NCBI GenBank assembly: GCA_016929735.1
Contig: JAFGID010000282.1
Coordinates: forward strand, 1 to 19,974
From: Ignavibacteriales bacterium
GTDB lineage: Bacteria > Bacteroidota > Ignavibacteria > Ignavibacteriales > Melioribacteraceae
DNA length: 19,974 nucleotides
Reading direction: 5' to 3'
The notes beneath the pieces were generated by a model that saw only the letters and a program-made list of their open reading frames with translations, was not told the DNA's origin and did not search any database. This document shows positions 1 to 7,707 of the stretch, one piece after another. The first letter of the stretch is position 1; each line of letters opens with the position of its first letter. Made by a program: the position numbers and the translations under genes.

Positions 1-518
1 AATTTTTCCATCCTGTAATAAGCACCTTTAATAGTTTTACCAATTGTGACTGCACCATGATTTTCAAGTAGAAATGCCCACGAGAAATCAACATATGGTA
101 AAATTGAATCAGGTAACTCGTCGGTCGAAGGTGTTGCATATTTGCAAAGTGGAACTTTACCAAGTGCTAGAACAACTTCGGGAAAGACGGGTCTTGTAAA
201 TCCTTCGCCGGCTGTTGCAAATGCTGTTGAATAAATCGGATGACAATGAATAACTGCATTTACATCTTTTCTCCGTTTATAAATAATAAGATGAAGTTTT
301 ACTTCTGTTGAAACTTTTCCATTCCCTTCTATCATTTTTCCATTATTATCAATTACAAGTAAATCATCAATTTTAATTTCTCCCTTACATTTACCAGAAG
401 GGGTAATAAGAAATTTCTCTTCCGATAGCCGACAGGACAAATTGCCATCATAAGCAGACACGTAATTTTTATCGTAAACCTTATGACATATATTAACTAA
501 TTCTTCTCTTGTTTGCAT
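1..518 (-). CDS. Class II aldolase/adducin-family protein (FucA-like), 3' end cut by window edge
   Basis: The first 172 residues are present; the C-terminus lies beyond base 1. The family contains Zn-dependent aldolases and epimerases such as L-fuculose-1-phosphate and L-ribulose-5-phosphate enzymes. The signature is complete here: GNLS near residue 25, TPSGK at 39-43, a catalytic-type Glu72, and the zinc ligands His91 and His93 (HCHP) and His154 (ENHG). These positions are almost the same as in E. coli FucA (Glu73, His92, His94, His155, from knowledge of that family), so I expect an active metal aldolase. The substrate cannot be read from the sequence. The start is the ATG at 518-516, preceded by a purine-rich GAAAG. 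It lies inside the 3' end of the upstream Gfo/Idh gene (26-base overlap), so the two are probably translationally coupled and share a pathway, plausibly sugar or sugar-phosphate catabolism. Confidence 0.88.
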   Translation of the reverse strand, partial: MQTREELVNICHKVYDKNYVSAYDGNLSCRLSEEKFLITPSGKCKGEIKIDDLLVIDNNGKMIEGNGKVSTEVKLHLIIYKRRKDVNAVIHCHPIYSTAFATAGEGFTRPVFPEVVLALGKVPLCKYATPSTDELPDSILPYVDFSWAFLLENHGAVTIGKTIKGAYYRMEK

Positions 519-1497
519 ATCTTTCAAGTTTTTCCATTATTAAAATATTTTCTAAACCATCCTCGCCAGTAACTTGTAATGGATTTTTTTTAACATAAGA
601 TTTTTGAAACTCTCTCAATAAATTAAGTTGTTTATTTGCTCTCTTGCGGAATACTTTTTTTGTCTGACTAAAAGAATTAATTGTTAAAATAGCTGAACCT
701 GTTTTTGCACCTATTAAGTTATCAATACAAATATACCCATCATTACCTAATATCTCAATTCTATTAACTGCCTTTTTGGCACTGTACGACACATTAAATC
801 TTCCATAGTTACCATTTATAAATTTTACTTGAGCCGAAGCAAAATCATCTACTTCGCTTTTATAAATTACATTGCCAACATAACCGATTATATCTTTAAT
901 TTCACCACACATAAATCTAAGAATGTCAATCATATGTGTCCCAATATCTCGCAAGGCACCACCACCGCTAAGTTTAATTTTGTGTCTGAAATTATCACCT
1001 GGGGGTAAGTTTATGCAGAAATCAGCAGACACGCTTATTATTCTTCCGATTATATTCTTGTTAACCAATTCTTTTGCTTTAACCAACGAGGGATGAAATC
1101 TGTGTACATAATTAACAGAAAACAATACATTGTTTTCACGACAAACATCAACCATCCTTTTTGCTTGTTTCGAATTTAGTGCAAGAGGTTTTTCGCATAA
1201 AATATGCTTTCCTGCTTTTGCTCCTTTAATCACCTGCTCATAATGAGCTGAATTTACACTTGAAATATAGAGTATATCGAAATCATTTTTTAAAAATTCA
1301 TCAAACTTATCAAAGGCATTTGGTATATTAAATTTTTTGGAAATAAACTTCGCTCTTTCAAGATTACCACTGTAAACAGAAATTATTTTACTCCTTTTTA
1401 ATTGCTGCATTGATGGAATAAATGTATTTTCTAAAAAACGACCACAACCAGCAATGCCCCATTTTATTTTCTGTATTTTATTTCTTTTAATTTTCAT
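493..1497 (-). CDS. Gfo/Idh/MocA-family NAD(P)-dependent oxidoreductase
   Basis: A cytoplasmic 334-residue protein of usual family length. The N-terminal Rossmann fold shows WGIAGCGRF at 13-21. The family motif CEKPLAL is at 101-107, with Lys103 the usual catalytic or binding lysine. The C-terminal dehydrogenase domain carries GGGALRDIGTHMIDIL at 178-193, including the typical Asp184 and His188. Members oxidise or epimerise sugars, inositols and related polyols with NAD(P). The substrate cannot be assigned from sequence alone. The start ATG overlaps the metF stop in an ATGA (4-base overlap), and the stop lies inside the class II aldolase gene, so all three are probably one transcript. The aldolase neighbour suggests the oxidoreductase supplies or consumes a ketose or sugar acid. 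The link with metF may only be operon convenience. Confidence 0.9.
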   Translation of the reverse strand: MKIKRNKIQKIKWGIAGCGRFLENTFIPSMQQLKRSKIISVYSGNLERAKFISKKFNIPNAFDKFDEFLKNDFDILYISSVNSAHYEQVIKGAKAGKHILCEKPLALNSKQAKRMVDVCRENNVLFSVNYVHRFHPSLVKAKELVNKNIIGRIISVSADFCINLPPGDNFRHKIKLSGGGALRDIGTHMIDILRFMCGEIKDIIGYVGNVIYKSEVDDFASAQVKFINGNYGRFNVSYSAKKAVNRIEILGNDGYICIDNLIGAKTGSAILTINSFSQTKKVFRKRANKQLNLLREFQKSYVKKNPLQVTGEDGLENILIMEKLERYANKRRIS

Positions 1498-2444
1498 TTA
1501 CTTATCTTCTTCATTAACTTTTTTATTGGAGTAGATTCAGTCATAATATAAAAATGAATTGCTGGAACGCTATTATTTAAGAGGTCCTCAACTTGCTTAT
1601 ATGTCCATTCAACACCTATATCAGTAACGTCTTCTGATTTTGATTCTAAAACTTCTTCAACTAATTCCGTTGGTATATCAATGTGAAAACTTCGGGGGAT
1701 ATTCAACACATTACTTCTGAGATTAATAATTTTCAATCCAGGAATAATTGGGACTTTAATTCCCTCTGCCCTGCACAGTTCGACATAATCGTAATATTTC
1801 TTATTATCAAAAAACATTTGAGTAACGATATAATCAGCACCTGCTTCTACTTTTTTCTTTATGAATTTTATATCCGCCATAATATTAGGTGATTCAAAAT
1901 GTTTTTCGGGATAACCAGCAACTCCAACGCAAAAATCCATTGGGTCGGCATCAAGCAACGAATCTTCTAAATATTTACCTTTTTTCAAATTTGATATTTG
2001 ACCAACTAAATCTGAAGCGTACTTATTAATTGTTCTTCCATATTTTACAGGCTTCTTATAATCTTTTGTATCACCTTTCAATGCAATTAAATTATCAATT
2101 CCAAGATAACGTAATTCTATGATAAAATCTTCGGTTTCCTCTTTTGTAAATCCATCGCAAAGTACATGTGGAACCGCATCAATATTATATTTATTTTGAA
2201 TTAAAGCACATATACCGAGTGTTCCCGGTCTTTTCCTTTTTACCTTTACTTTAATTCCTTCTTTAGTTTCTTCATAATCAACTTCGGCGGCATGACTTGT
2301 TATATCAATAAATGGCGGATTGAATTTGACAATATCGTCAAGAGTTGCCAATAATGATTTAATGTCCCCACCTCTCTTGGGAGGAATAATTTCAAAACTA
2401 ATCAAAGTTTCTTTAGCGTTTGATAAATGTTCAATAATCTTCAT
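1494..2444 (-). CDS. metF: 5,10-methylenetetrahydrofolate reductase
   Basis: A flavin-dependent TIM-barrel enzyme that reduces methylene-THF to 5-methyl-THF, the methyl donor for methionine synthesis. The 316-residue length is slightly above E. coli MetF. Recognisable segments are SFEIIPPKRGG at 16-26 (Glu18 is equivalent to the catalytic Glu28 of E. coli), DITSHAAE at 47-54, ALKGD at 121-125 (conserved Asp125), CVGVAGYPEKH at 172-182, and the substrate-binding VTQMFFD at 207-213 (Gln209). It is a single-domain bacterial type without the C-terminal regulatory domain of eukaryotic enzymes. A TAnnTTTG element lies 21 bases upstream, so transcription probably starts here and continues into the Gfo/Idh and aldolase genes. 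A 35-base gap separates it from the upstream lipoprotein gene, so read-through from the acylase promoter is also possible. Confidence 0.95.
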   Translation of the reverse strand: MKIIEHLSNAKETLISFEIIPPKRGGDIKSLLATLDDIVKFNPPFIDITSHAAEVDYEETKEGIKVKVKRKRPGTLGICALIQNKYNIDAVPHVLCDGFTKEETEDFIIELRYLGIDNLIALKGDTKDYKKPVKYGRTINKYASDLVGQISNLKKGKYLEDSLLDADPMDFCVGVAGYPEKHFESPNIMADIKFIKKKVEAGADYIVTQMFFDNKKYYDYVELCRAEGIKVPIIPGLKIINLRSNVLNIPRSFHIDIPTELVEEVLESKSEDVTDIGVEWTYKQVEDLLNNSVPAIHFYIMTESTPIKKLMKKISK

Positions 2445-2464
2445 AATTTTATATTTTTTTATTG

Positions 2465-2472
2465 CAAAGTTA
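2465..2472 (-). promoter_or_regulatory. Putative -7 promoter element of metF operon (TAnnTTTG)
   Basis: On the minus strand this reads TAACTTTG, an exact match to the TAnnTTTG -7 element of Bacteroidota-type primary sigma factors. It sits 21 bases before the metF ATG in the short gap after the lipoprotein gene. I see no clear -33 TTTG partner, so the call rests on the -7 motif and its position only. Confidence 0.4.
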
Positions 2473-2479
2473 AGAAGTT

Positions 2480-3205
2480 TTATCTAATCTTTTCGAATAA
2501 CGAGTCGGGAATATCCCTGTTTAATAATATTTCCATCACCTTGGATTCATTCTGTTTCATACCATTTAAATACATTTCTATACTTAATGGAAATAATATA
2601 CCATCAATTTCTTTGTAATTACTAAAAACTTTTTCAAAAGTAAATTCCTTAAATTCCCCACTACCAGCGAATTTTTGTTTCAGCAACAAATAGTTTTCTT
2701 TATCAATATAGTAATAAGCATAATTATTATTTTCAGTAATTAGTTTGATTACATAAGCTTCCCTTTCATTTACTCTTTCAGTTCCCTCCAACTCAATCGA
2801 ATAACCGAGCTTTTCATAAGAACCGAGTGGGTCATCGATGTATGCTTTCTGTCGAACTTCTGATATCATATCAAGTGGCATTTTTTCAGGCGTTTTCATT
2901 CCTGAAAATTCATCCAGATACCATCCATCTGTGCCATTATATATTTCTATTAAACTAATCCCTGCAAAAAATTCAATGCGAGATTTTAGAGGGCGTTTTT
3001 TAATCATTCTGCCATAGGCGAGCATCGAATCGCTGCTTTCAAAATGTATTTGTTCGGTTGCAACCATCGAAGTAACTTTTTCTAATTTATCACAACCCTT
3101 AGCTTCTCTGTATTTTTCTATCACTTCTTCAGGTGATAAATCTGAATCACAAGCAATCAAAAAGATCGCTAAAAAATAACTAATTAATAAATTTTTCTTT
3201 AACAT
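2480..3205 (-). CDS. Lipoprotein, LolA-like outer-membrane lipoprotein-sorting fold (tentative)
   Basis: A 241-residue protein with a lipoprotein signal peptide: Lys3-Lys4, a hydrophobic stretch at 5-17, then the lipobox LIAC with the acylated Cys19. The mature part starts DSDLSPEEVIEKYREAKG. It is dominated by alternating beta-strand segments with the pattern IEFFAGISLIEIYNGTDGWYL and a C-terminal FKEFTFEKVFSNYKEIDG. That pattern resembles proteins annotated as outer-membrane lipoprotein-sorting or LolA/LolB-like half-barrels, which bind lipid or acyl chains. This is pattern recognition, not proof. It lies 9 bases after the acylase stop with an AAAGG ribosome-binding site, so it is almost certainly co-transcribed with the acylase. 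Both products would be exported and act in the periplasm or at the outer membrane. Confidence 0.75.
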   Translation of the reverse strand: MLKKNLLISYFLAIFLIACDSDLSPEEVIEKYREAKGCDKLEKVTSMVATEQIHFESSDSMLAYGRMIKKRPLKSRIEFFAGISLIEIYNGTDGWYLDEFSGMKTPEKMPLDMISEVRQKAYIDDPLGSYEKLGYSIELEGTERVNEREAYVIKLITENNNYAYYYIDKENYLLLKQKFAGSGEFKEFTFEKVFSNYKEIDGILFPLSIEMYLNGMKQNESKVMEILLNRDIPDSLFEKIR

Positions 3206-3214
3206 ATTCTACCT

Positions 3215-5656
3215 TTAATTATTTTTAGGATTAAGAATTAATAAATCATTATCGCTGTTCTCGATTGATTTAATGTTTGTATTAATTTTAAAATATTTTC
3301 CTTTAATCCAATGTTCTATCATATTTTTGTAATGCTTGCTTAAAACATTTCCCGATTGTCCCGTGGGCAAGACATAATAAAATTCATCCGGATTTGCAAA
3401 ATCATAAATATATCGCATTGAAGGACCTAATACTACATCATAAGGATTATTGAATTTATATTGTGAGAGAAAAACAGTTGTTCCATCTCCACCCATTCTA
3501 TAAGGACCTAAATCAAATGCTTCATCCAAAACAGAAGATACTCCATGAAAATTGTGTTGAAAAGTAATTTGATGGATGTTACCCCATTGCCAATTAACAA
3601 TATCTTTGCCAATATTTTTCTCCAAATAATTGAGCGCATCAGAAATACTTTGCCTGATGATATCATCTCTAGATTCAATTTCTGTTGTATTAACATTATC
3701 GAACCATTTTGAATTATTTTTTTTCAATAATTCATTTACTACTCTTAATGGGACATTAGCAATAAAAATATATTCATTAAATAAATCTTCGCCCATTTCA
3801 TCCAGAAAAATATTTTTTAAAAGGAAATTAAAGAAAACCGAGTAAAGTAATGGGATCTGACTATTTTCATGCATTATAAAATCCCACTTGCTCAGCAACT
3901 CCAAAGTTAATAACAAATTTTTATCCTGAATTTCAAAACCCTTGAATGCGTTTAGAATGTAAGGAACGATACCTTTTGCATAATTAGAATACAAATCCAT
4001 TTGATAAGACATAAAGTCATGAACTGAATGTTTTGATTTTTGCCTGAGTAATTCGGTAATTCTTTCGATTCTTGATGTCGGTTCCCATAAATTGGTAATG
4101 TGATATTTGAAATTTTGTACAGTCTTATTATTTGCTGTTGCAATAAAGTTTGTTGTTGGATTAAAATATTTTGGAACTTCCTCGAAAGGAACATATCCTT
4201 TCCAATCATCAGCATCTGTTGTTCCATCAAACACAAATGAGGTATTGTTTGTTCTTCTTACCGGTAATCTTGCACCAAAAATATATCCGATATTTCCATC
4301 TTTATCAGCATAAATAAAATTTTGTCCGGGTGCGGCATAATGTTTAAGTCCATCATTAAAATCATTCCAGTTTTTTGCTTTGTTCAATTTTATCATCGTT
4401 AGCATTTCATCACTAAAGTCCAAGGCGGTCCATCTTATGCTTATATTTGACTTCTTTATATATGGATTCGGAAAAAATTTATTGAAAGTATGAATTTCTG
4501 AAATAATCGGTCCTCTATGTGTTGATTTTATTTCAAAATTTATTGTTAGTGAATCTTTAACTACAACAGAGTCAATAATAGCATTAAGTGGTCGCCAATT
4601 ATTATTAAATAAATATTTCATTCCCGTGCTGTCAAAAACTTCGTTGTAAAAATCACAATCATCTGCCATTATATTCGTTAATGCCCAAGAAATATTTCCG
4701 TTATTGCCGATTACAACACCTGGTACTCCCGGAATTGTAAAACCTTGTACATTTAGGTTAGGACTTTTTATAACTGCAACAAACCATTGCCCCGGACTCT
4801 GCAGAGATAGATGAGGGTCGTTCGCCATTATTGGTTTGCCACTCACAGATATTTTTCCATTTATAACCCAATTATTTGAACCAATATGCGTTCCATTGAA
4901 ACCCATAAATTCTCTGAAGCTTCTATCAAGTCTTATTAAATCAAGTGTGACTTCTGGAGAATTCGATATATTCGACGGAATTATTGTTGGTGCATTCTCG
5001 GGATAATATGGTAATATATCTTCTACTTTTTCAACGCCCAATTTCTGAACAAGATGTGTAAAAGAAATATCTGTCCACCAACTAATATTCAATTGCCAGG
5101 CCATCAACTTCAAAATAAGTAAACTATGTTCAGGTCTCCACTCGTAGGGTTCATACTCAAGCAATTTAAATTCAATTGGAAAGTTACCTTCGGCTTCTTG
5201 AATAAATGTGTTTACTCCTTGAGAGTATGATTCAAGAAAGGTTCTACTCTCGTTGCTATACTTATTGTAATTTTCCGTAATAATTCTGTAAAGACCTAAT
5301 GTCCTAAACATCTTATCATAAAAAACTGTTGAATTGCCAAAGAGCTCACTCAATCTTCCCTCGCCTGCACGACGTAATATATCCATTTGAAACATTCTGT
5401 CCTGAGCATGAACATAACCCAATGCAAACATTGCATCTTCATCATTTTCTGCAATAATATAAGGAACTGCACAACTATCACGATAGATTTTTACTGGTGC
5501 TTTTATTTGTTGAAAATTTAATTCTCCGCTATAATCAGGAAGAGAATCATGAAGTTTTAGCAGTGAGAAAACTATGAAAAAGAACACAAAAGCAAGTAAT
5601 GAAAATGAGATACCAATTATGTGTTTCTTTATCAGCTCTTTTCTTTTTGTTGCCAT
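3215..5656 (-). CDS. Penicillin acylase family protein (Ntn-hydrolase)
   Basis: An 813-residue precursor of the penicillin/cephalosporin/acyl-homoserine-lactone acylase family. These exported enzymes cleave themselves into alpha and beta chains and hydrolyse amide-linked acyl groups. A basic N-terminus and hydrophobic segment at about 13-34 serve as signal peptide or membrane anchor. The alpha chain includes VKIYRDSCAVPYIIAENDEDAMFALGY-type sequence at 55-81, followed by AQDRMFQMDILRRAGEGRLSE, typical of the family. The predicted autoproteolysis site is GlySer in HIGSNNW, giving Ser260 as the N-terminal nucleophile of the beta chain. The downstream MANDPHL at 277-283 is the conserved substrate/oxyanion region. 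The physiological substrate is unknown; a role against beta-lactams is not implied. There is no Shine-Dalgarno sequence before the ATG, but a TAnnTTTG element lies 29 bases upstream. Confidence 0.93.
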   Translation of the reverse strand: MATKRKELIKKHIIGISFSLLAFVFFFIVFSLLKLHDSLPDYSGELNFQQIKAPVKIYRDSCAVPYIIAENDEDAMFALGYVHAQDRMFQMDILRRAGEGRLSELFGNSTVFYDKMFRTLGLYRIITENYNKYSNESRTFLESYSQGVNTFIQEAEGNFPIEFKLLEYEPYEWRPEHSLLILKLMAWQLNISWWTDISFTHLVQKLGVEKVEDILPYYPENAPTIIPSNISNSPEVTLDLIRLDRSFREFMGFNGTHIGSNNWVINGKISVSGKPIMANDPHLSLQSPGQWFVAVIKSPNLNVQGFTIPGVPGVVIGNNGNISWALTNIMADDCDFYNEVFDSTGMKYLFNNNWRPLNAIIDSVVVKDSLTINFEIKSTHRGPIISEIHTFNKFFPNPYIKKSNISIRWTALDFSDEMLTMIKLNKAKNWNDFNDGLKHYAAPGQNFIYADKDGNIGYIFGARLPVRRTNNTSFVFDGTTDADDWKGYVPFEEVPKYFNPTTNFIATANNKTVQNFKYHITNLWEPTSRIERITELLRQKSKHSVHDFMSYQMDLYSNYAKGIVPYILNAFKGFEIQDKNLLLTLELLSKWDFIMHENSQIPLLYSVFFNFLLKNIFLDEMGEDLFNEYIFIANVPLRVVNELLKKNNSKWFDNVNTTEIESRDDIIRQSISDALNYLEKNIGKDIVNWQWGNIHQITFQHNFHGVSSVLDEAFDLGPYRMGGDGTTVFLSQYKFNNPYDVVLGPSMRYIYDFANPDEFYYVLPTGQSGNVLSKHYKNMIEHWIKGKYFKINTNIKSIENSDNDLLILNPKNN

Positions 5657-5684
5657 TTTTGCGGAAATAATGATAATTTACCTG

Positions 5685-5692
5685 CAAATATA
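5685..5692 (-). promoter_or_regulatory. Putative -7 promoter element for acylase-lipoprotein operon
   Basis: The minus strand reads TATATTTG, matching TAnnTTTG. It lies 28 bases before the acylase ATG, which would leave a leader of roughly 20 bases. No convincing -33 element is seen. Confidence 0.4.
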
Positions 5693-5736
5693 AGAAGCTT
5701 TTAATAAACTTTTTAGGTTTGAAAATATAAAGTAAT

Positions 5737-5760
5737 AATCAAGATGCAGATTGATAATAA
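5737..5760. promoter_or_regulatory. Imperfect inverted repeat, candidate operator in the divergent control region
   Basis: The arms are ATAATCAA (5737-5744) and TTGATAAT (5753-5760), separated by 8 bases; seven of eight positions pair. It sits between the two divergent promoters, about 45 bases upstream of the acylase -7 element. The spacing of half-sites would suit a dimeric DNA-binding protein. No regulator family can be named, and AT-rich sequence makes such repeats common. Confidence 0.25.
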
Positions 5761-5771
5761 AAATACTTTAA

Positions 5772-5801
5772 TTAACCTACAAAAATTACCTTTTCACCTA
5801 C
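5772..5801 (+). promoter_or_regulatory. Direct-repeat pair, candidate LytTR regulator binding site
   Basis: Two 9-base direct repeats, TTAACCTAC (5772-5780) and TTCACCTAC (5793-5801), match at 8 of 9 positions and are separated by exactly 12 bases, so they repeat every 21 bases (two helical turns). LytTR-domain regulators such as AgrA and AlgR are known to bind paired 9-bp direct repeats with 12-13 bp spacing. The pair ends 29 bases before the putative -7 box at 5831, an activator-like position. The operon it precedes encodes a LytTR response regulator at 7708-8460, so autoregulation is a natural inference. The bases differ from the published LytTR consensus, so the case rests on architecture and context. 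Confidence 0.4.
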
Positions 5802-5830
5802 TTTCTATTTTAATGATAACTTTAGTAATA

Positions 5831-5838
5831 TAATTTTG
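5831..5838 (+). promoter_or_regulatory. Putative -7 promoter element of the liaF-like gene/operon
   Basis: TAATTTTG matches TAnnTTTG exactly and lies 36 bases before the ATG at 5875. No clear -33 box is seen, which fits activation by a factor bound at the direct repeat just upstream. Confidence 0.45.
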
Positions 5839-5874
5839 CACCAGAAATTTTAATAATTTAATTCGGAGAAAAAA

Positions 5875-6576
5875 ATGGCTGAAAAAAATGTATCAAAAGC
5901 ACGAATAATTGTTGCCAGCGTTTTAATTATCTTAGGATTATTATTCTTAATGGATAATTATAACATTTTTGAAATCAATATCCCAAATTTCGTTTTTAAA
6001 TGGCAATCAATTCTTATATTTATCGGTGCAATTATAGTTGTTGTCGGAAACAACAAAATGACCGGTATTCTTCTAATCTTAGTAGGACTGATCGGTTTTT
6101 ATGGAAATTTATGGCCCTTAATTCTTGTTGTAATCGGTCTTTATATTTTATTTAAAAGTCGTGATGGTTTTGGAAGACATTCACATTCTAATAGAAAGAT
6201 TGAGGGAGGTGATCGACGTGAGCCAAATTTATCAACGGATGTTTTGGATGAATTCGTAATGTTTGGTGGTGGGGAAAAAGTAGTGCAATCAAAAAATTTT
6301 CAGGGTGGAAAGGTTACTGCAATTTTTGGTGGATATGAAATTGATTTATTGGATTGTGAATTAGCTGAAGGTGAAAATGTTATTGATATTTTTGCAATGT
6401 TCGGTGGAGTAGAACTTTTCGTTCCTAAAGACTGGAAGGTTATTGTAAAGACCACCCCGATTTTCGGCGGATTCGGTGATGAAAGAAGGAAAGATCCTAA
6501 TGTTGTATATCCCGATAATAAGATACTAATTGTTAAAGGACTCGTACTTTTTGGTGGCGGCGAAATTAAGAATTAA
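5875..6576 (+). CDS. LiaF-like membrane protein (LiaI/LiaF transmembrane region plus C-terminal FGG-repeat domain)
   Basis: 233 residues. The N-terminal half holds about four hydrophobic segments (roughly 10-26, 43-58, 62-76 and 79-95), as in the LiaI-LiaF-like/DUF5668 transmembrane region. A short hydrophilic linker follows. The soluble C-terminal domain at about 124-231 resembles the LiaF 'cell wall-active antibiotics response' domain. It carries five FGG turns starting at residues 130, 151, 176, 197 and 226, each at the end of a beta-strand. In Firmicutes, LiaF restrains a cell-envelope-stress kinase. Genes like this commonly sit beside LytS/LytTR pairs in Bacteroidota. Here the kinase and regulator follow directly, so a role as sensor partner or target of that system is inferred. 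The start is supported by a GGAG Shine-Dalgarno just upstream. Confidence 0.85.
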   Translation: MAEKNVSKARIIVASVLIILGLLFLMDNYNIFEINIPNFVFKWQSILIFIGAIIVVVGNNKMTGILLILVGLIGFYGNLWPLILVVIGLYILFKSRDGFGRHSHSNRKIEGGDRREPNLSTDVLDEFVMFGGGEKVVQSKNFQGGKVTAIFGGYEIDLLDCELAEGENVIDIFAMFGGVELFVPKDWKVIVKTTPIFGGFGDERRKDPNVVYPDNKILIVKGLVLFGGGEIKN

Positions 6577-6599
6577 ACAAGAGGTTTCAACCCCTTGTT
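6576..6599 (+). terminator. Hairpin after the liaF-like gene (terminator or attenuator)
   Basis: The left arm AACAAGAGG (6576-6584) pairs with the right arm CCCCTTGTT (6591-6599) through eight of nine positions, with one A-C mismatch and a six-base loop. No long T run follows. It starts at the last base of the stop codon. The right arm is identical to that of the hairpin at 19798-19824, which also lies just after a stop codon. It may terminate or only reduce transcription into the kinase gene. Confidence 0.55.
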
Positions 6600-6626
6600 A
6601 ATATATAGTTTTAACTAATCCTTTAT

Positions 6627-6634
6627 TATTTTTG
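6627..6634 (+). promoter_or_regulatory. Putative -7 element immediately before the kinase start codon
   Basis: TATTTTTG matches TAnnTTTG. Its end is only three bases before the ATG at 6638, so a transcript starting at the usual distance would begin at or about the start codon and be leaderless. No Shine-Dalgarno is present. The short T-rich match could also be chance. Confidence 0.3.
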
Positions 6635-6637
6635 CAT

Positions 6638-7684
6638 ATGAACAATCCAATAATAAACACAAAAAAGAATTTTCTGATTTATTTATTCACTTGGTTAATT
6701 ATTATTACTAGTCAATTTCTTATACTTTACCAAATTATTGAACTTCCGTTAACTTATTCTTTAACAGACAGTATTGTATATAACTTCATTTTCTTTTCAA
6801 TAGGTATTGCTCTGTGGTATCCGACGAAATTCATGAGTTTTGAATCAAATAAGTTTCAAAAAATTATTTTAAACCATTCAATCGTAGCATTACTTACTTC
6901 GCTATTATGGACTTATTCAGGATATTACTTAATAATATATCTTGTTAAAGCATCCGACAGTGAACTGGATTTTTTAAAGAATGCTTTACTCTATCGTTTT
7001 ATTGTTGGAATTTTGTTTTACTCAATTATAGTTCTGATTTACTATTCAAAAATATATTACGATAATTTTAAGAAAAACATCATAAGAGAATATGAATTGC
7101 AAAATCTCGTTAAGGAGAGTGAATTAAAAACTTTGAAGTATCAGATTAATCCTCATTTTATTTTTAACAGTTTAAACTCGATTAGTTCACTAACTTATTC
7201 TGAACCGACTAAAGCAAGAGAAATGATAATCAAACTTTCCGATTATTTACGAAGCACTCTTGCAACAAATGAAAAACAAAAAAGAGATTTTAAAACAGAA
7301 CTAAGCAATCTTAAACTATATCTTGAAATCGAAAAGATAAGGTTCCCTGAAAAATTGGAAATTATGGAGGATATTAACGACGAATATTTAAATATTGAAA
7401 TTCCGAGTATGATACTGCAACCATTAATTGAGAACGCGATAAAACATGGCGTTTATGAAAGCGATAAAAAAGTTATCATCAGGATAACAGCATCCAAAGA
7501 AAATGATTATTTAAAGATAACAATTCAAAATAATTTTGATGATAATTCGATATCAGCAAAAGGAAAAGGCATTGGATTAAAAAATATAGCGAATAGATTA
7601 AGTCTTATTTACAATCAGGATAATTTATTGAAAACAACAAAGACTAAATCCCATTTTATTGCGACTATATTTATTCCACTTTAA
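6638..7684 (+). CDS. LytS/YehU-type sensor histidine kinase
   Basis: A membrane kinase of 348 residues from the ATG at 6638. A TTG two codons earlier is possible but less likely. Four hydrophobic segments fill the first ~140 residues (about 12-34, 47-64, 78-103 and 121-137), with no recognisable extracellular sensor domain. A short linker leads to the His_kinase domain of the LytS family: LKYQINPHFIFNSLNSI, with the phosphoacceptor His at residue 173. Then come IPSMILQPLIENAIKHG (ATP-binding N box) and GKGIGLKNI (G box). It would phosphorylate the LytTR regulator encoded 23 bases downstream. With the LiaF-like protein upstream, an envelope-stress role is plausible, but no signal can be named. 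A hairpin and a possible own promoter precede it. Confidence 0.93.
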   Translation: MNNPIINTKKNFLIYLFTWLIIITSQFLILYQIIELPLTYSLTDSIVYNFIFFSIGIALWYPTKFMSFESNKFQKIILNHSIVALLTSLLWTYSGYYLIIYLVKASDSELDFLKNALLYRFIVGILFYSIIVLIYYSKIYYDNFKKNIIREYELQNLVKESELKTLKYQINPHFIFNSLNSISSLTYSEPTKAREMIIKLSDYLRSTLATNEKQKRDFKTELSNLKLYLEIEKIRFPEKLEIMEDINDEYLNIEIPSMILQPLIENAIKHGVYESDKKVIIRITASKENDYLKITIQNNFDDNSISAKGKGIGLKNIANRLSLIYNQDNLLKTTKTKSHFIATIFIPL

Positions 7685-7707
7685 CTAAATTAATTTTTGA
7701 GAATAAT

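Noticed and set aside
3952..4236. 94-residue open frame on the minus strand inside the acylase gene, in a different frame
   Set aside because: Gln-rich low-complexity translation, same strand as the acylase but out of frame; no start signal and no similarity to anything recognised.
6632..6640. TTG at 6632 as the kinase start
   Set aside because: It adds only two residues and lies inside the putative -7 box; the ATG at 6638 is the more natural start.
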